Of a stretch of 64,000 nucleotides of DNA, positions 10,768 through 22,166 are shown piece after piece. A model generated the notes under the pieces. It searched no databases and was not told where the DNA came from. It saw only the letters and a list, made by a program, of their open reading frames with translations. The position numbers and the translations under genes were made by a program. Origin of the DNA: Dasypus novemcinctus (Eukaryota; Chordata; Mammalia; Cingulata; Dasypodidae); contig NC_080683.1 in the NCBI RefSeq assembly GCF_030445035.2, forward strand, positions 119,273,225-119,337,224. Direction: 5' to 3'. The first letter of the stretch is position 1; every line of letters begins with the position of its first letter.

Positions 10768-12126
10768 TTAAAAAATTTTATTTATTTATTTTTCAAAACT
10801 ACTACATTATAATGAACTTTTTAAATTAAAATTAATAAATCACAAAGAACATTACATTAAAAAACATAAGAAGTTCCCATATAACCCACTCCCCACCCTC
10901 CCACCCCTATCATTTTTGTAAATTGTATTTTTTGAGATATATACATCTCAAAAATGTTACATTAAAAAACATAAGAGGTTCCTGTATACCCCCCACACCC
11001 CCAGCCACTCCTCCCACACCAACAACCTCCCCCATCATTGTGGCACACTCATCGCACTTTGTGAACACATTTCAGAGCTCTGCTGCATCACATAGATAAT
11101 AGTTTACCCTGTACTTCACACTCTCCCCCGTACATTCAGTGGGTTATGGTAGGATATATAAAGTCCAGCATCTGACCTGCAGTATCATTTAGGACAACTC
11201 AAAGTCCCCAAAATGCCCCCACATCACATCTCTTCTTCCCTCTCCCTGCCCTCAGCAACTACTGTGGCCACTTTCTCTACCTCAATGCTACAATTTCTTC
11301 TATTTCTAGTCACAATAGTTTTATAGTAGATTATCTGTAAGTCTGCTCTAATCCATATTTTATTTCTCCATTCTGTGATCCCTGGGATGGTGATGTCCAC
11401 TCGACGTCTAGATCAAGAAGGGATTAGATTCCACATGGATGATGGATGCAATTCTTCTATTTGCAGTTGTAAGCACTCTTGATTCCCAGCTGTGGTGATT
11501 GGCCATCTTGAACTCCCAGCTAGCTGACCTGATAAGTCCAATGAACCAGAGAGTAGATATTGCAACTCTGCTGAGGCTCAGGGCCCAGCTGGCACATGGG
11601 CAGTCCAGAGATTCAAGTCCCCTGAGTATACCCCATCCCTAGTGCCAACCACAGGATCAGAAGAAGTGACAGAAGAGGCATGTGTAGAAAGGTCACATCT
11701 GAGTCCAGCTCTATCACACTCAGGAGCACAAATTCCAAAGCAGGGCCCTCTGACATGGCACAGAACTCCAAATCCATCTGCCGTGACCATACACTGTGTG
11801 GGTCTCCGTAGCCTTCAGGATACCTAGGGTTGTATCTACTTTGACTTTTTCTGGGGTCCTGCTGACGCATGCATAAGTGCAACCCCTCTGATGACCTACT
11901 GACTCTTTTTTTAAAACTCTTAGCCACATAAACTCACTTGTCTTTGCCATTTCCCCCTTTTATTCAAGATCAGAAAGCAGTTTTAAGCACATGATCCTAC
12001 ATGTAGGCTGAGATAATCTGCTGGTCTGTATCGACCCTTTTATTCAAGGTCTTTTTCTAGTCGCATCACCAGCTAGTGATTGGTAGTAATCCCTTGGCAC
12101 CAGGGAGGCTCGTCCCCAGGAGTCAT
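10768..12126 (-). mobile_element. 5'-truncated LINE (xenarthran L1-type 3' region)
   Basis: Read on the minus strand, the element starts near 12126 and runs about 1.36 kb. It passes through a non-coding 3' region to a G-rich stretch (ggtgggagggtgggg in reverse), an aatgtaac-type end and an A/T-rich poly-A tail at 10768-10795. A near-repeated unit near 10830-10975 (cattacattaaaaaacataag twice) shows a duplicated tail segment. The 12-bp duplications and the tail prove target-primed insertion. I assign it to L1 because the same 3' region recurs at 14.9, 28.3 and 31.1 kb, but no ORF2 is present to confirm this. The 104-codon reverse frame is not recognised. Confidence 0.65.
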
Positions 12127-12138
12127 AACATTGTCTTT
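12127..12138. repeat. Target-site duplication, right copy
   Basis: This pairs with 10756-10767 and lies at the 5' edge of a MIR. Confidence 0.75.
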
Positions 12139-12365
12139 AGTAGTCTGGGCTTGAAAATCAGAAGGAACTGATTTTGAATTCCAGTCCCCTCACTTACTAG
12201 CTGTGTGACCTGGGGCAAGTGACAGAATTGCAGTGTCCAAATATTTATAAAAACTGACAATAAAAATAGCAACATTTTAAGGCTAATATGAGTTTTAATG
12301 TGATAATTTATGTAAAGAGCTTTTCAGAGAATTTAACCCTGTCTCTCAATAAATAACTAGTTATC
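12139..12365 (+). mobile_element. MIR SINE
   Basis: MIR landmarks are in order: a tRNA-like segment (gaattccagtcccctcac), the core ttactagctgtgtgacctggggcaag, then gagttttaatgtgataattta, then tgtaaagagctttt, and an ending near caataaataact. It is diverged but nearly full length. Confidence 0.8.
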
Positions 12366-13356
12366 TCTAACTGCGAAGTCTCTCTAGAAGTTTTCAATCA
12401 ATTTAACCTGTGACAAATGGATGAAACTGCCATAGACTAGCTTTAAAATATGAAAGAGATTGCTGGAAAAAAAGTAGATAGGCAATAATCACATCTTTCT
12501 CCATTAGCTTTCTCTTCTCTTCGTCTCTTGCCTTTACCCACACTCAGAATTAAGCAATCTGGAAATTATTTAATAACCATAATAAAATAAACGTAGTGAC
12601 TTGCTTTGTTTAGAATTTGCTTTGTTTTTATCTCCTTAGTTCTCTGATTTCTCTTAATTTTCTCTTTTCTTTCTTATCCCAAAGGAGAAAAAGACTCTGT
12701 TGTCTTTTCTGCCCTTCACAGACCAAAACTGGTCACATTCACGTTTGAAACCTCATATCCAGTTCCTGGAGAAAAGGATTCTAATTTAGCTAGATTTACC
12801 CAAGACAGATGTGCCCAGCCATTCAAAGTATACAAAATGTACACACACATGTACACACCAACTCATCTTGGCATACGTTATTTTGTCTAATAACTTCTGG
12901 AGAAAATTTCCTTAATTATGGCAAGTATAAACATACCTTATATGTTGTGTTGGTGTGATGATGTATATTTTTAAGAGAAAAATTGTTTCACTTCTATTAG
13001 GTCATCTTAATCAAAATCTTATATAGGTCATATGATACTAATGTCATCACATTCACTTAGAATTATAAAGTTTTAATGAGGCTGCATTTAAATGACATAT
13101 AAATCTTGAAGTCACTTCCATGTTTTTATTGTTTAATAAAAATCTGACTACCACACATTTGATGGGCTCTGTTTTCCCATTTGCTTTTTATGATTTGATT
13201 GGGCTCCGAATTGAATCCTATTTATTAATCCCCTTCGAAATCTCTCCACAATTTCAACACTCATTCCCAGGTATAATTTACTTTTACAAAATGTAGTTCT
13301 GTATCTCAGCAGAACTACATCCCAGAATGAATGTCTTATGTCTTGTTTTGCTCATT
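12366..13356. other. Unique AT-rich sequence
   Basis: No gene or clear repeat family is seen. Confidence 0.4.
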
Positions 13357-13368
13357 TAATTCAGTTTT
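13357..13368. repeat. Target-site duplication, left copy
   Basis: taattcagtttt recurs exactly at 13768-13779. Confidence 0.85.
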
Positions 13369-13767
13369 TTAAAAAGATTTTATTGATTTATCCTCCCCCC
13401 CCCCAATTGTCTGCTCTGTTGTCTGCTCTCTGTATCCATTCACTGTTTGTGTTCTTCTGTGTCTGCTTGGATTCTCATCCGGTGGCACCAGGAATCTGTG
13501 TCTCTTTTTGTTGTGTCATCCTGCTGCATCAGTTCTCCATGTGTGCAGCACCACTCCTGGGCAGGCTGCCCTTTTCTCACATGGGGTGGCTCTCCTTATG
13601 GGTGCACTCCCCTATGTGGGGACACCCTGCATGGCAAGGCACTCCTTGCATGCATCAGCACTGCATGTGGACCAGCTCACCACATGGGTCAGGGGGCCCT
13701 GGGTTTGAACCTTGGACCTCCTATATGGTAGATGGACACTCTGGCAGTTGAGCCAAACCCACTTCTC
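13369..13767 (-). mobile_element. DAS-type SINE, near full length
   Basis: In reverse the tRNA-like head at 13705-13767 carries ggtttggctcaactgccagag and a B box ggttcaaaccc. The plus-strand start shows the complement of the tail (T-rich, then a C-run at 13394-13404). It has exact 12-bp duplications. Small deletions relative to the other DAS copies shorten it to about 400 bp. The 137-codon forward frame across it is a repeat artefact. Confidence 0.9.
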
Positions 13768-13779
13768 TAATTCAGTTTT
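13768..13779. repeat. Target-site duplication, right copy
   Basis: This is identical to 13357-13368. Confidence 0.85.
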
Positions 13780-13839
13780 AATCAGTGATAACTTTACCTT
13801 GTTCCATTATGAAATTATTCATTTTTACTTATAACAGAA

Positions 13840-14085
13840 ATGCAAAAGTTGCTGGTCTCTCCCTTCTCTTCTGGGTTTTGTTGCTTTCCACTTCTTGCTT
13901 CCGTGGCTTTCTCTCTCATGTCTGAATTCATCCCATTTATAAAGGACTCTAGTAATAGAATAAGACCCATCCTGATTGGGCCTCATCAGAAGTTCCCACT
14001 CATGATGGGTCCACACCCACAGGAATGGATGAAATCTAAGATCATGTTTTCTGGGGGACATCCAGCTGCAAACCACTGCTGATGT
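13840..14085 (-). mobile_element. Partial MaLR-like LTR (xenarthran type)
   Basis: The segment shares blocks in the same order with the LTR at 37427-37851: ttgctttccacttcttgcttccgtggctttctctc, gaattcatcccatttataaaggactc, aagacccatcctgattgg and ccacaggaatggatga. Only the U3-side part is kept. Confidence 0.6.
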
Positions 14086-14274
14086 CATTCAACACACTAA
14101 GTCTGCACAACACCCCTATAAGCCCAATGCTGCCAAGCTCTTTTCTCTTAGTAGATTATCAAACTGAGAAAAAGTGAGTGCTTTTAGCAGAGGTTATACA
14201 AGTGACTGAGACTTTTTTCTCTCTCTCTCCCTTTGGGCTGCAACTTATAAATGCATCACTTTTGGTGCTTTAAT

Positions 14275-14405
14275 ATAAAAATTTTCCTGGATACATTGCT
14301 GGAACAAGGCACCAAACCAGGTGGGTTAAAACAACAGATGTGTGTTGTGTCACATTCTGAAGTCTGGAAGTTTGAGATCAAGGTGTCTAAGGGCTTTTCC
14401 ACATG
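14275..14405 (-). mobile_element. MLT1-like LTR fragment
   Basis: The order gtgggttaaaacaacagatg, cattctgaagtctggaag, tttgagatcaaggtgt is the reverse-strand 3' part of MLT1-type MaLR LTRs. The rest is missing. Confidence 0.5.
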
Positions 14406-14934
14406 GGCCTTTTTTGTCACCGCTCAACATTTAATCGTGTGCAGTATTCATATTTGTATGGAAATCTATTTCTTATGGTTTTTCTACATCTAGATAAATA
14501 TCAAATGATAGTAAATATTATATGAATTTCTATAGTTCTGAATAGTTGGATTTTGCTTGGGCTTCTTTTCTATTGTGCTAAACTTATTCTATTGTGCTAA
14601 ACTTATTTGGAAACTGATCAACTCTGATTCTATCAGAGATACTTTTCTCTGGAAAAAGTTATTTCTATTTTTTGAAGAATAGATTTTACTGATTGGAGCT
14701 GGAGTGGGGGGCGGGGAGAGGATTTTAAAGGGTGAAACTTGAGGAAACCTCAGAGGATGTAAGGAATTCAAGAGGCTCCACTGGAGAGAGGCAGTGACCA
14801 CACACAAAAGAAAGAAAGATGGATGGAAGGAAGAAAGGAAGGAAAGAAACAGAGAGAGAGAATGCTAAGGAGGAAAGAGAGAAGGAGAAAGAAAAGAATG
14901 TTCTTTCTGTTAACTATAAGTTATATTATAAATA
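14406..14934. other. Unique sequence with a purine tract
   Basis: No gene is seen. From about 14813 to 14905 the plus strand is almost pure purine (ggaag/gaaag repeats). The 63-72-codon frames here are low-complexity products. Confidence 0.45.
14813..14905. repeat. Purine-rich simple repeat
   Basis: Irregular GGAA/GAAA/GAGA repeats occur on the plus strand with only scattered pyrimidines. Confidence 0.75.
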
Positions 14935-15380
14935 CCATCCCAGGGTCCACAGGATGGAGGAATAGAGTATGGTTTGGAGTGGACTTACTGATATTCTATT
15001 CTGAACTACCATGATTAGTAATAGAAGAAAATGTAGCATTAATGTGGAGAAAGTGGCCATGGTAGCTGCTGAGGGTAGGGAGAGGGAAGAAGAGATGTGA
15101 TGTGGGGGCATTTTCAGGACCTGGAGTTGTCCTGGGTGGTACTGCAGGGACAGTTGCTGGACATTGTATGCCCTGCCATGGCCCACTGGGTGGACTGGGG
15201 GAGAGTGTAAACTACAATGTAAACCACTATCCATGTGGTGCAGCAATGCTCCAATATGTGTTCACCAAATGCAATGAACGTGCCACGATGATGAAAAAGG
15301 TTGTTGATATGGGAGGAGTGGGGTGAGGGGGGGTGCTATATGGGGACCTCATATTTTCTTAATGTAACATTAAAAAAAAA
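14935..15380 (+). mobile_element. LINE 3' end, 5'-truncated
   Basis: This matches the 3' region of the element at 10768-12126 in reverse and is closely matched by 28285-28740. It includes tggaggaatagagtatgg, gatgtgggggcattttcagga, the gagttgtcctgggtggtactg segment, a G-rich run (gggtgagggggggtg) and an aatgtaacattaaaaaaaaa end. No ORF2 remains. Its 5' break falls at the same base as the copy at 28.3 kb. Confidence 0.65.
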
Positions 15381-15799
15381 TGCAACCAAATCAAAATATG
15401 GTTTATAGGGAATAGTAGTATATTAATAGTCTTCCATCAATGTTATAGTTTGTGAATATATTTAAATAAAATTGATCTAAAAAAGAAAACAATATCTTGG
15501 GTATTTGAGTATTTATTAAAACAAATGATTAGCACATTTATTGCATTCCGGCTTTCCTGCTTCTCTCTGCCCCTCCTACTTACTAAAACATTGAGTGCCT
15601 TTACATCTGGGAAATACATCTGGCAAGAATATGTATAGGATTCCTTCGCTAGTATTCAAAGAAGAATTGCTCATCCTGCTCCACAGCCATTTTTGGAGAT
15701 GGACCTTTTCCTTAAAGGGTTTCAATGGTGTTGTTTGGAACTGACTTTAGGACGCTAACTCTCCCGAGAAAGCAACACTCTGTCTGGGCATTCCCTGGG
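15381..15799. other. Unique sequence
   Basis: No gene or recognised repeat is seen before the solo LTR. Confidence 0.4.
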
Positions 15800-15805
15800 G
15801 GATCC
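15800..15805. repeat. 6-bp target-site duplication, left copy
   Basis: ggatcc matches 16220-16225 exactly. Confidence 0.85.
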
Positions 15806-16219
15806 TGACCCGGCCCGCAGGTCAAACGAACCGCCACCTGAAAGAGGGAGTGGGAATTGGGGGACAGGAGGTGAGAGAAATGGAGACAAGACAGGATTCT
15901 GATCAAGTCTCCGTTTATTGAGGGTAGAGCATCAGAATATATACTAAGGGGAGGGTATTAGCAGGGGGTGATAGGCTGATGAAGTGACTCTTCCATATAA
16001 GGCAATAAAATGCTGTTACACCACTTACTATAGGTTGGGAGTCTTCAATGCTGCTCATGGCTTCAACATCTTGTTGCGCAGGCGCGACACTTTTTGCCCG
16101 GGAAACTGGGGAAAGGGGAAGAAGAAGGCGGAAGCACAGGGGTGGAGTAGGCGTACTTATTAAAAACCGCCATGTTGTTGAAGACCGCAAATGCACGTAG
16201 CTCCGGGCGGCTCCCCACA
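15806..16219 (-). mobile_element. Solo LTR of a class II (ERVK-like) retrovirus
   Basis: Read on the minus strand, the 414-bp element opens TGTGGGGAGCCGCC and ends GGGCCGGGTCA, the TG...CA rule. A poly-A signal (aataaa, plus positions 15914-15919) is followed by gagacttgatcag and a CT-rich stretch, as in betaretrovirus-like LTRs. An exact 6-bp duplication (ggatcc) is the size made by this class. U3 keeps many CpGs, for example gcgcaggcgcgac, which suggests a young insertion. No internal proviral sequence is present. Confidence 0.85.
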
Positions 16220-16225
16220 GGATCC
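16220..16225. repeat. 6-bp target-site duplication, right copy
   Basis: This is identical to 15800-15805. Confidence 0.85.
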
Positions 16226-18640
16226 CATATTCACATGCAAGTTACTAGCATTTCAGCCATTTTATGTGGCCATTGATTATTATAAAATTGAGCTTTTGTC
16301 CACTTGGAGTCCTGTAGTTATGATGCTCACTGTATTTATTTGAAATATAAATGTCCCCTGTCCAATGTTCTGTCCATTTTACCAGAGCCTGGGGATTCTA
16401 TTCTCAAATTAATGATCTGTTTATTTAACTGATGACTATCGTCTCCAGTAGCAGCAGAAAAGCAACACTTGTTGAGTCTGTCAGCCTGATCCATCATTTA
16501 TGTTTGGCCCTTGCTCATGAACCTGCAGGAGCTCAGAGCTTCCCGGGGACCAGCCTCCCCATGATGGCACCCGCAGGGCAAGCTCTTCCAGCACAGCATG
16601 AACGTCTGCAAGGCCGAGAGGCTCCTTGCTACCCGAGGCAGCCAGTGCCGTGGTTGGACAGCTTTCAGGCCCAGCGGATCTCCAATCTAGTGAGCTAGAA
16701 TCTGCCTGGCACCATTTTTCCTGTCCCTGTCCCAGAGTAATATCAAACTGAGCTGCTCAGTTTCACATAATAGTCCTGCAAAGAGGAGGCATACCAGGCT
16801 CGGCCGAGGGAGGGACACCTGAGCCAGAAACTTGGGCCCTTTGACTCCCATGGCAAGACTGTACCAATCGTGAGGCACCATGCTGGAGCTGAGAAGCCCA
16901 GGCAGTAAGTGCTGGAGCAGGGAATTGTGGAGCTCCGTCTCCCTGGAAGGGCATTGGGTTCTTTTCCACCACGTCTTGGCTCCACTCTAGTCTTATGTGG
17001 GTTTTTGTGTCTGAGGGACTTGTGTTCCTCACAGTGTGATTTCTAGACTTTTGTCCTCCTGGCTGTTCCTTCTCTCATTGCTGAACTTCATCCAATTGTC
17101 AATATTGCAAACAAAATGTGAAATGACACTCAAACATCTGTGCGTGTATAAGTTGACTGGTGGTTTTCTTTGCAATCACTACTTCTGCCAGTGCCCTCTG
17201 ATTTTCAAAGCCAGTGTATCTGGGTTTTACTTGAAGAGTTACCAACCATTTTTTTACCACATTTGGTACTATAGATCCATAGTGATTATAATTGTCTACC
17301 CCTTCTCAGAATGAAGTTTCTAGGAGTGTAAAATAAAATGCATGGGACTATGAACTAATGAATTATATTCAAATCTAGCTGTAAAAATATTGAAAAGAAA
17401 TTTGTCTTTTAGTGATATATTAGTATGCATATATATGTTTTTTAAAATTCAGGATTAATTTTGAAGTGGTGGTGAGCATAAATGAGATACCATAATGTGA
17501 AGTGAAAATATCTCTGATTACTACTGTTGACAAAGGTGCAGCTACTGCTAAATATGACTGCAGCATTTTGCCTACATTCATAATGGAAGGAGAGGTTAAA
17601 TTTCCATCAGAGGTGAGTGAAAATAATGATGTGTAGTTTTCCCTCTTCAAGTTCACAGACCCCCTGAATTCCATTTGGACCCCTGTGAATCACGGAGCTC
17701 ATCCTTACATGCTACACAGCTAAAATTACCCAGCCTATTTACACAATCATCTGTTAAATCTTTTGCCATCTATAAATGTGTAATTGGTTGCTTAACCTAC
17801 AAGCAGTGTTTAATGTTTATCCTTTTAAATGTTGATCTTTCTAAGATTACCATTTTAGTCTGTTAAGATAATTTTGACACTTCATTCATTGCTATTCCTT
17901 CTAGCTTTGGGACTTCCCCTCTATCTTTAGCTACTTATCCATTTCAAACGTAATGGGACTGGACTGTGAACTAAGTCCTAAACAAGCTATTAGAAACCAC
18001 CTCTCTAGTTGAAAGCACCTTATTAATAAACAGTTTTCTCATATATGTTTCCACGGTATTGTGAGTCCACGTAACTCTGAATGCAATCCAGAATGTCATG
18101 AGATTATGTCAAAGAGCTCTGTGAAGATGCACTAATTTGGAAGCATTCCTATGAATTTGGATCCAGTAACCCAAATAAAAAAATAAAATGAAGGCTAATT
18201 TATTACAACTTTTTTCAGAGACTCAAGCAGTCTCCTACAGCTCACCGAGCTATTTTCCAAGAGCCCATCTTAGTTCCTATTTAACAAATCACTCTATAGA
18301 GAGACTGGGGATCAACTTCAATCTTCCTAATTTCTGAATTCATGATATCAATTCATTCTTTTTTTCCGGAGAATTATGACCACATTCCCTAAGTTTATCA
18401 GCAGATTTTATTTTAAATCCATGTATACAAATTACTTAAAAATTTTAAATATAAGTTGCTTGATTCTAACTGTTTTAAACTTTACATTATAATGGGATTG
18501 TTCTCACTCATGACCTGGCCTCCCTCCCTTCAGCCTTTCCTTTCACATTTACCTAATGACTTACTATGCTAGGTACATTGCCAGCTACAGGGTTTCTAAT
18601 CTCAGAGCTTCCAGTATAGTAATTTCTTTCATTAGATTTT
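16226..18640. other. Unique sequence, no gene seen
   Basis: 16480-17030 has higher GC content and several overlapping short frames (64-89 codons) without recognisable features. 17330-18540 is AT-rich. I see no RNA gene. Confidence 0.4.
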
Positions 18641-18644
18641 TGTT

Positions 18645-18850
18645 TTTAAGGAGGTACTGGGGATCAAACCCAGGACCTCATACATGGGAAGCAGGTGCTC
18701 AACCACTGAGCTACATCTGCTGCCCAAGGAGAGCTGCTTTTCTTCTTTTGTTTCTTTGCTTGTTTGCTTTTAGGAGGTACTGGAGATTAAACCCGGGACC
18801 TCATACATGGGAAGCTGGTGCTTAACCACAGGAGCTACATCTGCTCCCCT
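18645..18850 (-). mobile_element. Two tandem short DAS-like tRNA SINE monomers
   Basis: Two heads of about 75 bp (18652-18724 and 18774-18848) are each the reverse of a tRNA-like unit, with an A box (tagctcagtggttgagc in the first) and a B box (ggtttgatccc or ggtttaatctc in reverse). Each is followed in reverse by an A-rich tail. Either two monomers inserted next to each other or one dimeric source gave this arrangement. They are not functional tRNA genes, as the 3' half of the cloverleaf is replaced by the tail. Confidence 0.7.
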
Positions 18851-18872
18851 TTTTCATTAGTTTTTCACTCAT

Positions 18873-19478
18873 TGTGGTCCTTGAATTATATACCCAAACC
18901 AAATGAACTTGAACTTTAATCTGGGTTACTGGAGTCCTTTATAAGCAGGAGAAATTCAGAGAGTGAGAGACAGCATGGAAAGGAGCCAGGACAGGGAAGT
19001 CAGGGAAGTCAGAGGAGGAAGGAGAGGACATCGCCAAGTGATGTCAGGCAGAGATGTGGTCAAGGAACCCCAAGGAGCGCCAGCAGCCAGCACCAGAGCA
19101 TTAGAGGCTTGGGAGAAAAAGCACCACCTGCTGATGCCTGGGTTTTAAACTTCTCCTAGCCTCAAAACTGTGAGTAAAAAAATTCCTGTTATTTTTCATT
19201 TTCCTATGTGGTTGTGTCATCATCTTTTTGGTGCATTGCTTCACTGCCTGGGTGGTCTGTGCTTCACTATGCAAGTCTGAGACACCTTTTTTCTTTACTT
19301 TTCTTTTCTTTTTTTTTTTTACCAGAAGGTCCCAGGGATCAAACCTGGGTCCTCCATATGGTAAACGGAAGCTCAATTGCTTAAGCCACCACAACTTCCC
19401 CCCAAATTCCCATTATTTAAGCCAACCCATTGTGTGGCGTTTGTCATAGCAGCTGGGAACAGCATATATTAGCTAAAC
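18873..19478 (+). mobile_element. MaLR-like LTR split by a nested SINE
   Basis: The sense LTR has ttgaattatatacccaaacc, ggagtcctttataagcagg, an AG-rich centre, and an end (ttatttaagccaacccattgtgtggcgtttgtcatagcagctg) that resumes only after 19403. The two halves, 18873-19194 and 19404-19478, join cleanly at a 15-bp duplication. It is older than the SINE it hosts. Confidence 0.6.
19195..19403 (-). mobile_element. DAS-like SINE with extra 3' sequence, nested in LTR
   Basis: Read in reverse, the tRNA-like head (19320-19403, B box ggtttgatccc) is followed by a poly-A run at about 19300-19318. About 100 bp more follow before the second duplication (aaattcctgttattt at 19180-19194 and aaattcccattattt at 19404-19418, two mismatches). 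The extra part may be a second SINE module or 3' transduced sequence. Confidence 0.65.
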
Positions 19479-20241
19479 AATCAAATCATGAACAAAAATT
19501 ATCAAGTGCTAATAACAAATTAGTATTATATAAGAGTTTGCTGGTTATTATGGAAAATATTTAGTATGAATCCTAAATGTGTATAATTTTAGGACAAATA
19601 TTTAGTAAATAACAAAATTGTTCAGCTTTGTTATTTTCTTTCATCTTTCTACACTCTGCAAAAATTTTTGGTATTGCTATGTGCCCTTAGTGTTATCCTT
19701 AGGATTAGTCTTTCTTCCTATTAAATTATTCTGAGAGCATAAAAGCTGGATAGGTGGATATAGTAATACCTTTATAAAATATATATAAAATTCAGTCTAA
19801 ATATTCACAAATGTGATCATTTAATGATAAACTTATTCCTTCCTTTTCCTCCTTTATTCAGTGGGAAAATTAGCATAATAGTGTGATAATAGGAAAAAAT
19901 ACTTTATATGTTCAGCAAGCTAATTTTAAACAGTGGGTATTTTTGCCATTTCCATTTGGGATACTTTTTGTTCATCTTGGGTACTTTGCATAGCTTTGGA
20001 GTTTAAAAATAAAGCACTGCAGTTAACAAATTCATAACACAAAGCAGTACTTCATCTGTCTTCAAACATTCTTTCCTGTTTGCTATCGATGTGTGGAAGT
20101 CACTATATTCTATGGCCCACGAGCTCTTCTTTGGCAAGTGGCAGGATTTCTGAAGGACCTGGAAGGGGACTCTCAATTTGATAATCAGCTCAACCTGGTC
20201 AATTCTGGGATTCAATCCATTTCAGATGTCAAAGAAAAGTG

Positions 20242-20279
<38 letters not shown>

Positions 20280-20877
20280 GTATGCAAACATTTGTACACT
20301 CCCTCATAAGCATGCCTGGTCCCCCAGAGTGAGCTGCAAACGTTTCTTTGTCTTTTATCTCTCTTGCTTCCTTTTGTTGTGAGAGGCCCCCTGAGAACTG
20401 CCTGAGAAGAACAATTAAAACTGAGATACAGTACATTAAGTGTTCTCTAAAAGTACAGTGGTGTTTAGATAGCATAACCTCACTGGAGGGAATTTTCAAC
20501 AACTGCCTCAAATCTCAGTCTACTAAGTATCCCTTCTTGTGTTCACGGGGTGAAGTAAAGAAGTGTGAAACACTTAATGGATCAATTTACAGATACTTGA
20601 TTTTGATTTTCAAGTATTTCATCCTCTTTTGTTTAAATTATAAGAATAGTTGTAGGTCAAGCAACTGAATTATCTGAATCATTTTTTTTTTACCTTCTAT
20701 ATATGTTTGAATAGTTCATTTGCTTCTGGAATATTTTATTTTCCCCTAAAAATATTTCATAGTAAATTATCTGCCTCAATAGACAGCTTTGTTGACATAG
20801 TGCAGTAGAAATAAAGTTCCACCCTTTTCTCCAGCTTTATTGACGTCATAGAGCTGCACCTGGAGTCTTGAGCAAGG
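19479..20877. other. Unique AT-rich sequence
   Basis: No gene is seen. It contains the microsatellite at 20247-20276. Confidence 0.4.
20247..20276. repeat. (TG)n microsatellite
   Basis: About 14 uninterrupted GT/TG dinucleotides lie between cctcg and tatgg. Confidence 0.95.
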
Positions 20878-21312
20878 TATTAGTTAGGGTTCTTTGGGGA
20901 AGCAGAACCAACAGGAGAGATCTGTAAATGTTCTGAGATTTTTATAAGAATTGTCTCACAGGACTGTGGGATGGGCAAGCCCAAATTCTGTTAAGCAGTC
21001 AGGAAGCCGGGAACTCCGATGAAAGTTTTCAATGAATTCCCAATGAGAAACTGGCTGGTTGAAGAAGAGATGGGAATTCTTTCTTCTGACTGCTGGAATC
21101 ACTTCTCCTTTTAAAGCCTTCAACTGATTGGACAAGATGGATCTCTCATTGTTGAAGGCAGTCTCCTCAGTTAAATGTAGATATGATCAGCCATAGATGC
21201 AATCAATTTACTGATGATTGAAGTTCTTACAGTAACAATGAGGCCAGTGCTTGCTTGACCAAACAATTGGATACTGAAACCTGACCAGGTTGGCACATGG
21301 ACTTCACCTTTA
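20878..21312 (-). mobile_element. MLT2-like (ERVL) LTR
   Basis: It starts on the plus strand with tattagttagggttctttggggaagcagaacc, the reverse complement of the conserved MLT2 3' end. It carries the ggaactccgatgaaag, ttaaagccttcaactgattgg and gcttgcttgaccaaacaa blocks of the same LTR group. No duplication was identified. Confidence 0.7.
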
Positions 21313-21754
21313 CAAGTGGTTTTCTAATGACTCTCATGGTTGAGGCTTAAGAGCTTGAAGTTGTTGTCATCTGCCCAGCCGTATTTGAGAGACTCTACCC
21401 AAACCCTTCCAAATCTTCAGCCCATACCTAATACCCTCAATTCCACCATTAGTTAGTTTAATCCTTCTGCAAATTCTTGCAGGAAGGAATAGATTAAGTT
21501 ACAAATTACCTAGTGAGAATCAGTTTTATCAAATCAGATTATGTTCTGAAACCGGGATGTTGGGACAGAAACCAGGTCTTGTACACCTGGGAGGTGGGTG
21601 AATGCAGGGACAGTGACAGCCAAGAAGAAGGGCAAGCTGAAGACCATAGGAGTTGCCCAATTTCTGTTGAGTCTTCAGAGAGGCTGTGGCCTGAGATGAG
21701 AGTGTGTTGGGGTGGAGGCTCAAAGTGGCAAAGAGGGCACTTTCTCTAGCCATT
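21313..21754. other. Unique sequence, possible DAS relic at 21545-21605
   Basis: A block at about 21545-21605 (ccgggatgttgggacagaaaccaggtc...) weakly resembles the reverse of the DAS tRNA-like head. The remainder is unassigned. Confidence 0.3.
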
Positions 21755-22166
21755 TGTCTTAGTTTCCTAGTACAAAGTGCCAGAGCCTGGGTGACTCCCA
21801 GTTCTGGAGGCTGGAAGATCAAGGTAATAGCAGGGCCAAGCTTCCTTTGAAATTTCCAGGGAAGACTCCTTCCCTGCCCGTTCCTAGCTTCTGGTGGGTT
21901 GCTGGTCCTCCTTAGCTTGTAGCTGCAGCACTTTAACTTCTGCCTCTGACTTCACATGGCATTCTCCCTGATTCTGTCTCTTCCCCTCTTCTACAAGGAC
22001 ATGGGTCAGATATGGGGTTAGGCTCACCCTACTCCAGTAGGACCACATCTTAATTTAACTAATTCCATCTGTAATGACCCTATTTCCAAATTATATCAAA
22101 ATCTGAGACACAGGAGCTTAGAACTTCAACATTACTTTTTTGGAGGGCAGAATTCAACCCACAACA
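21755..22166 (-). mobile_element. MLT1-like MaLR LTR
   Basis: Read in reverse it has the MLT1 order. The plus strand starts tgtcttagtttcctag, continues with cccagttctggaggctgg, agatcaaggt, cttcacatggcattctccc and tctaattccatctgtaatgaccctatttccaaat, and ends near aattcaacccacaaca. It is close to full length. Confidence 0.75.

Noticed and set aside
18645..18850. Two tRNA-like units as tRNA genes
   Set aside because: A and B boxes are present, but the 3' half of the cloverleaf is replaced by an A-rich SINE tail.
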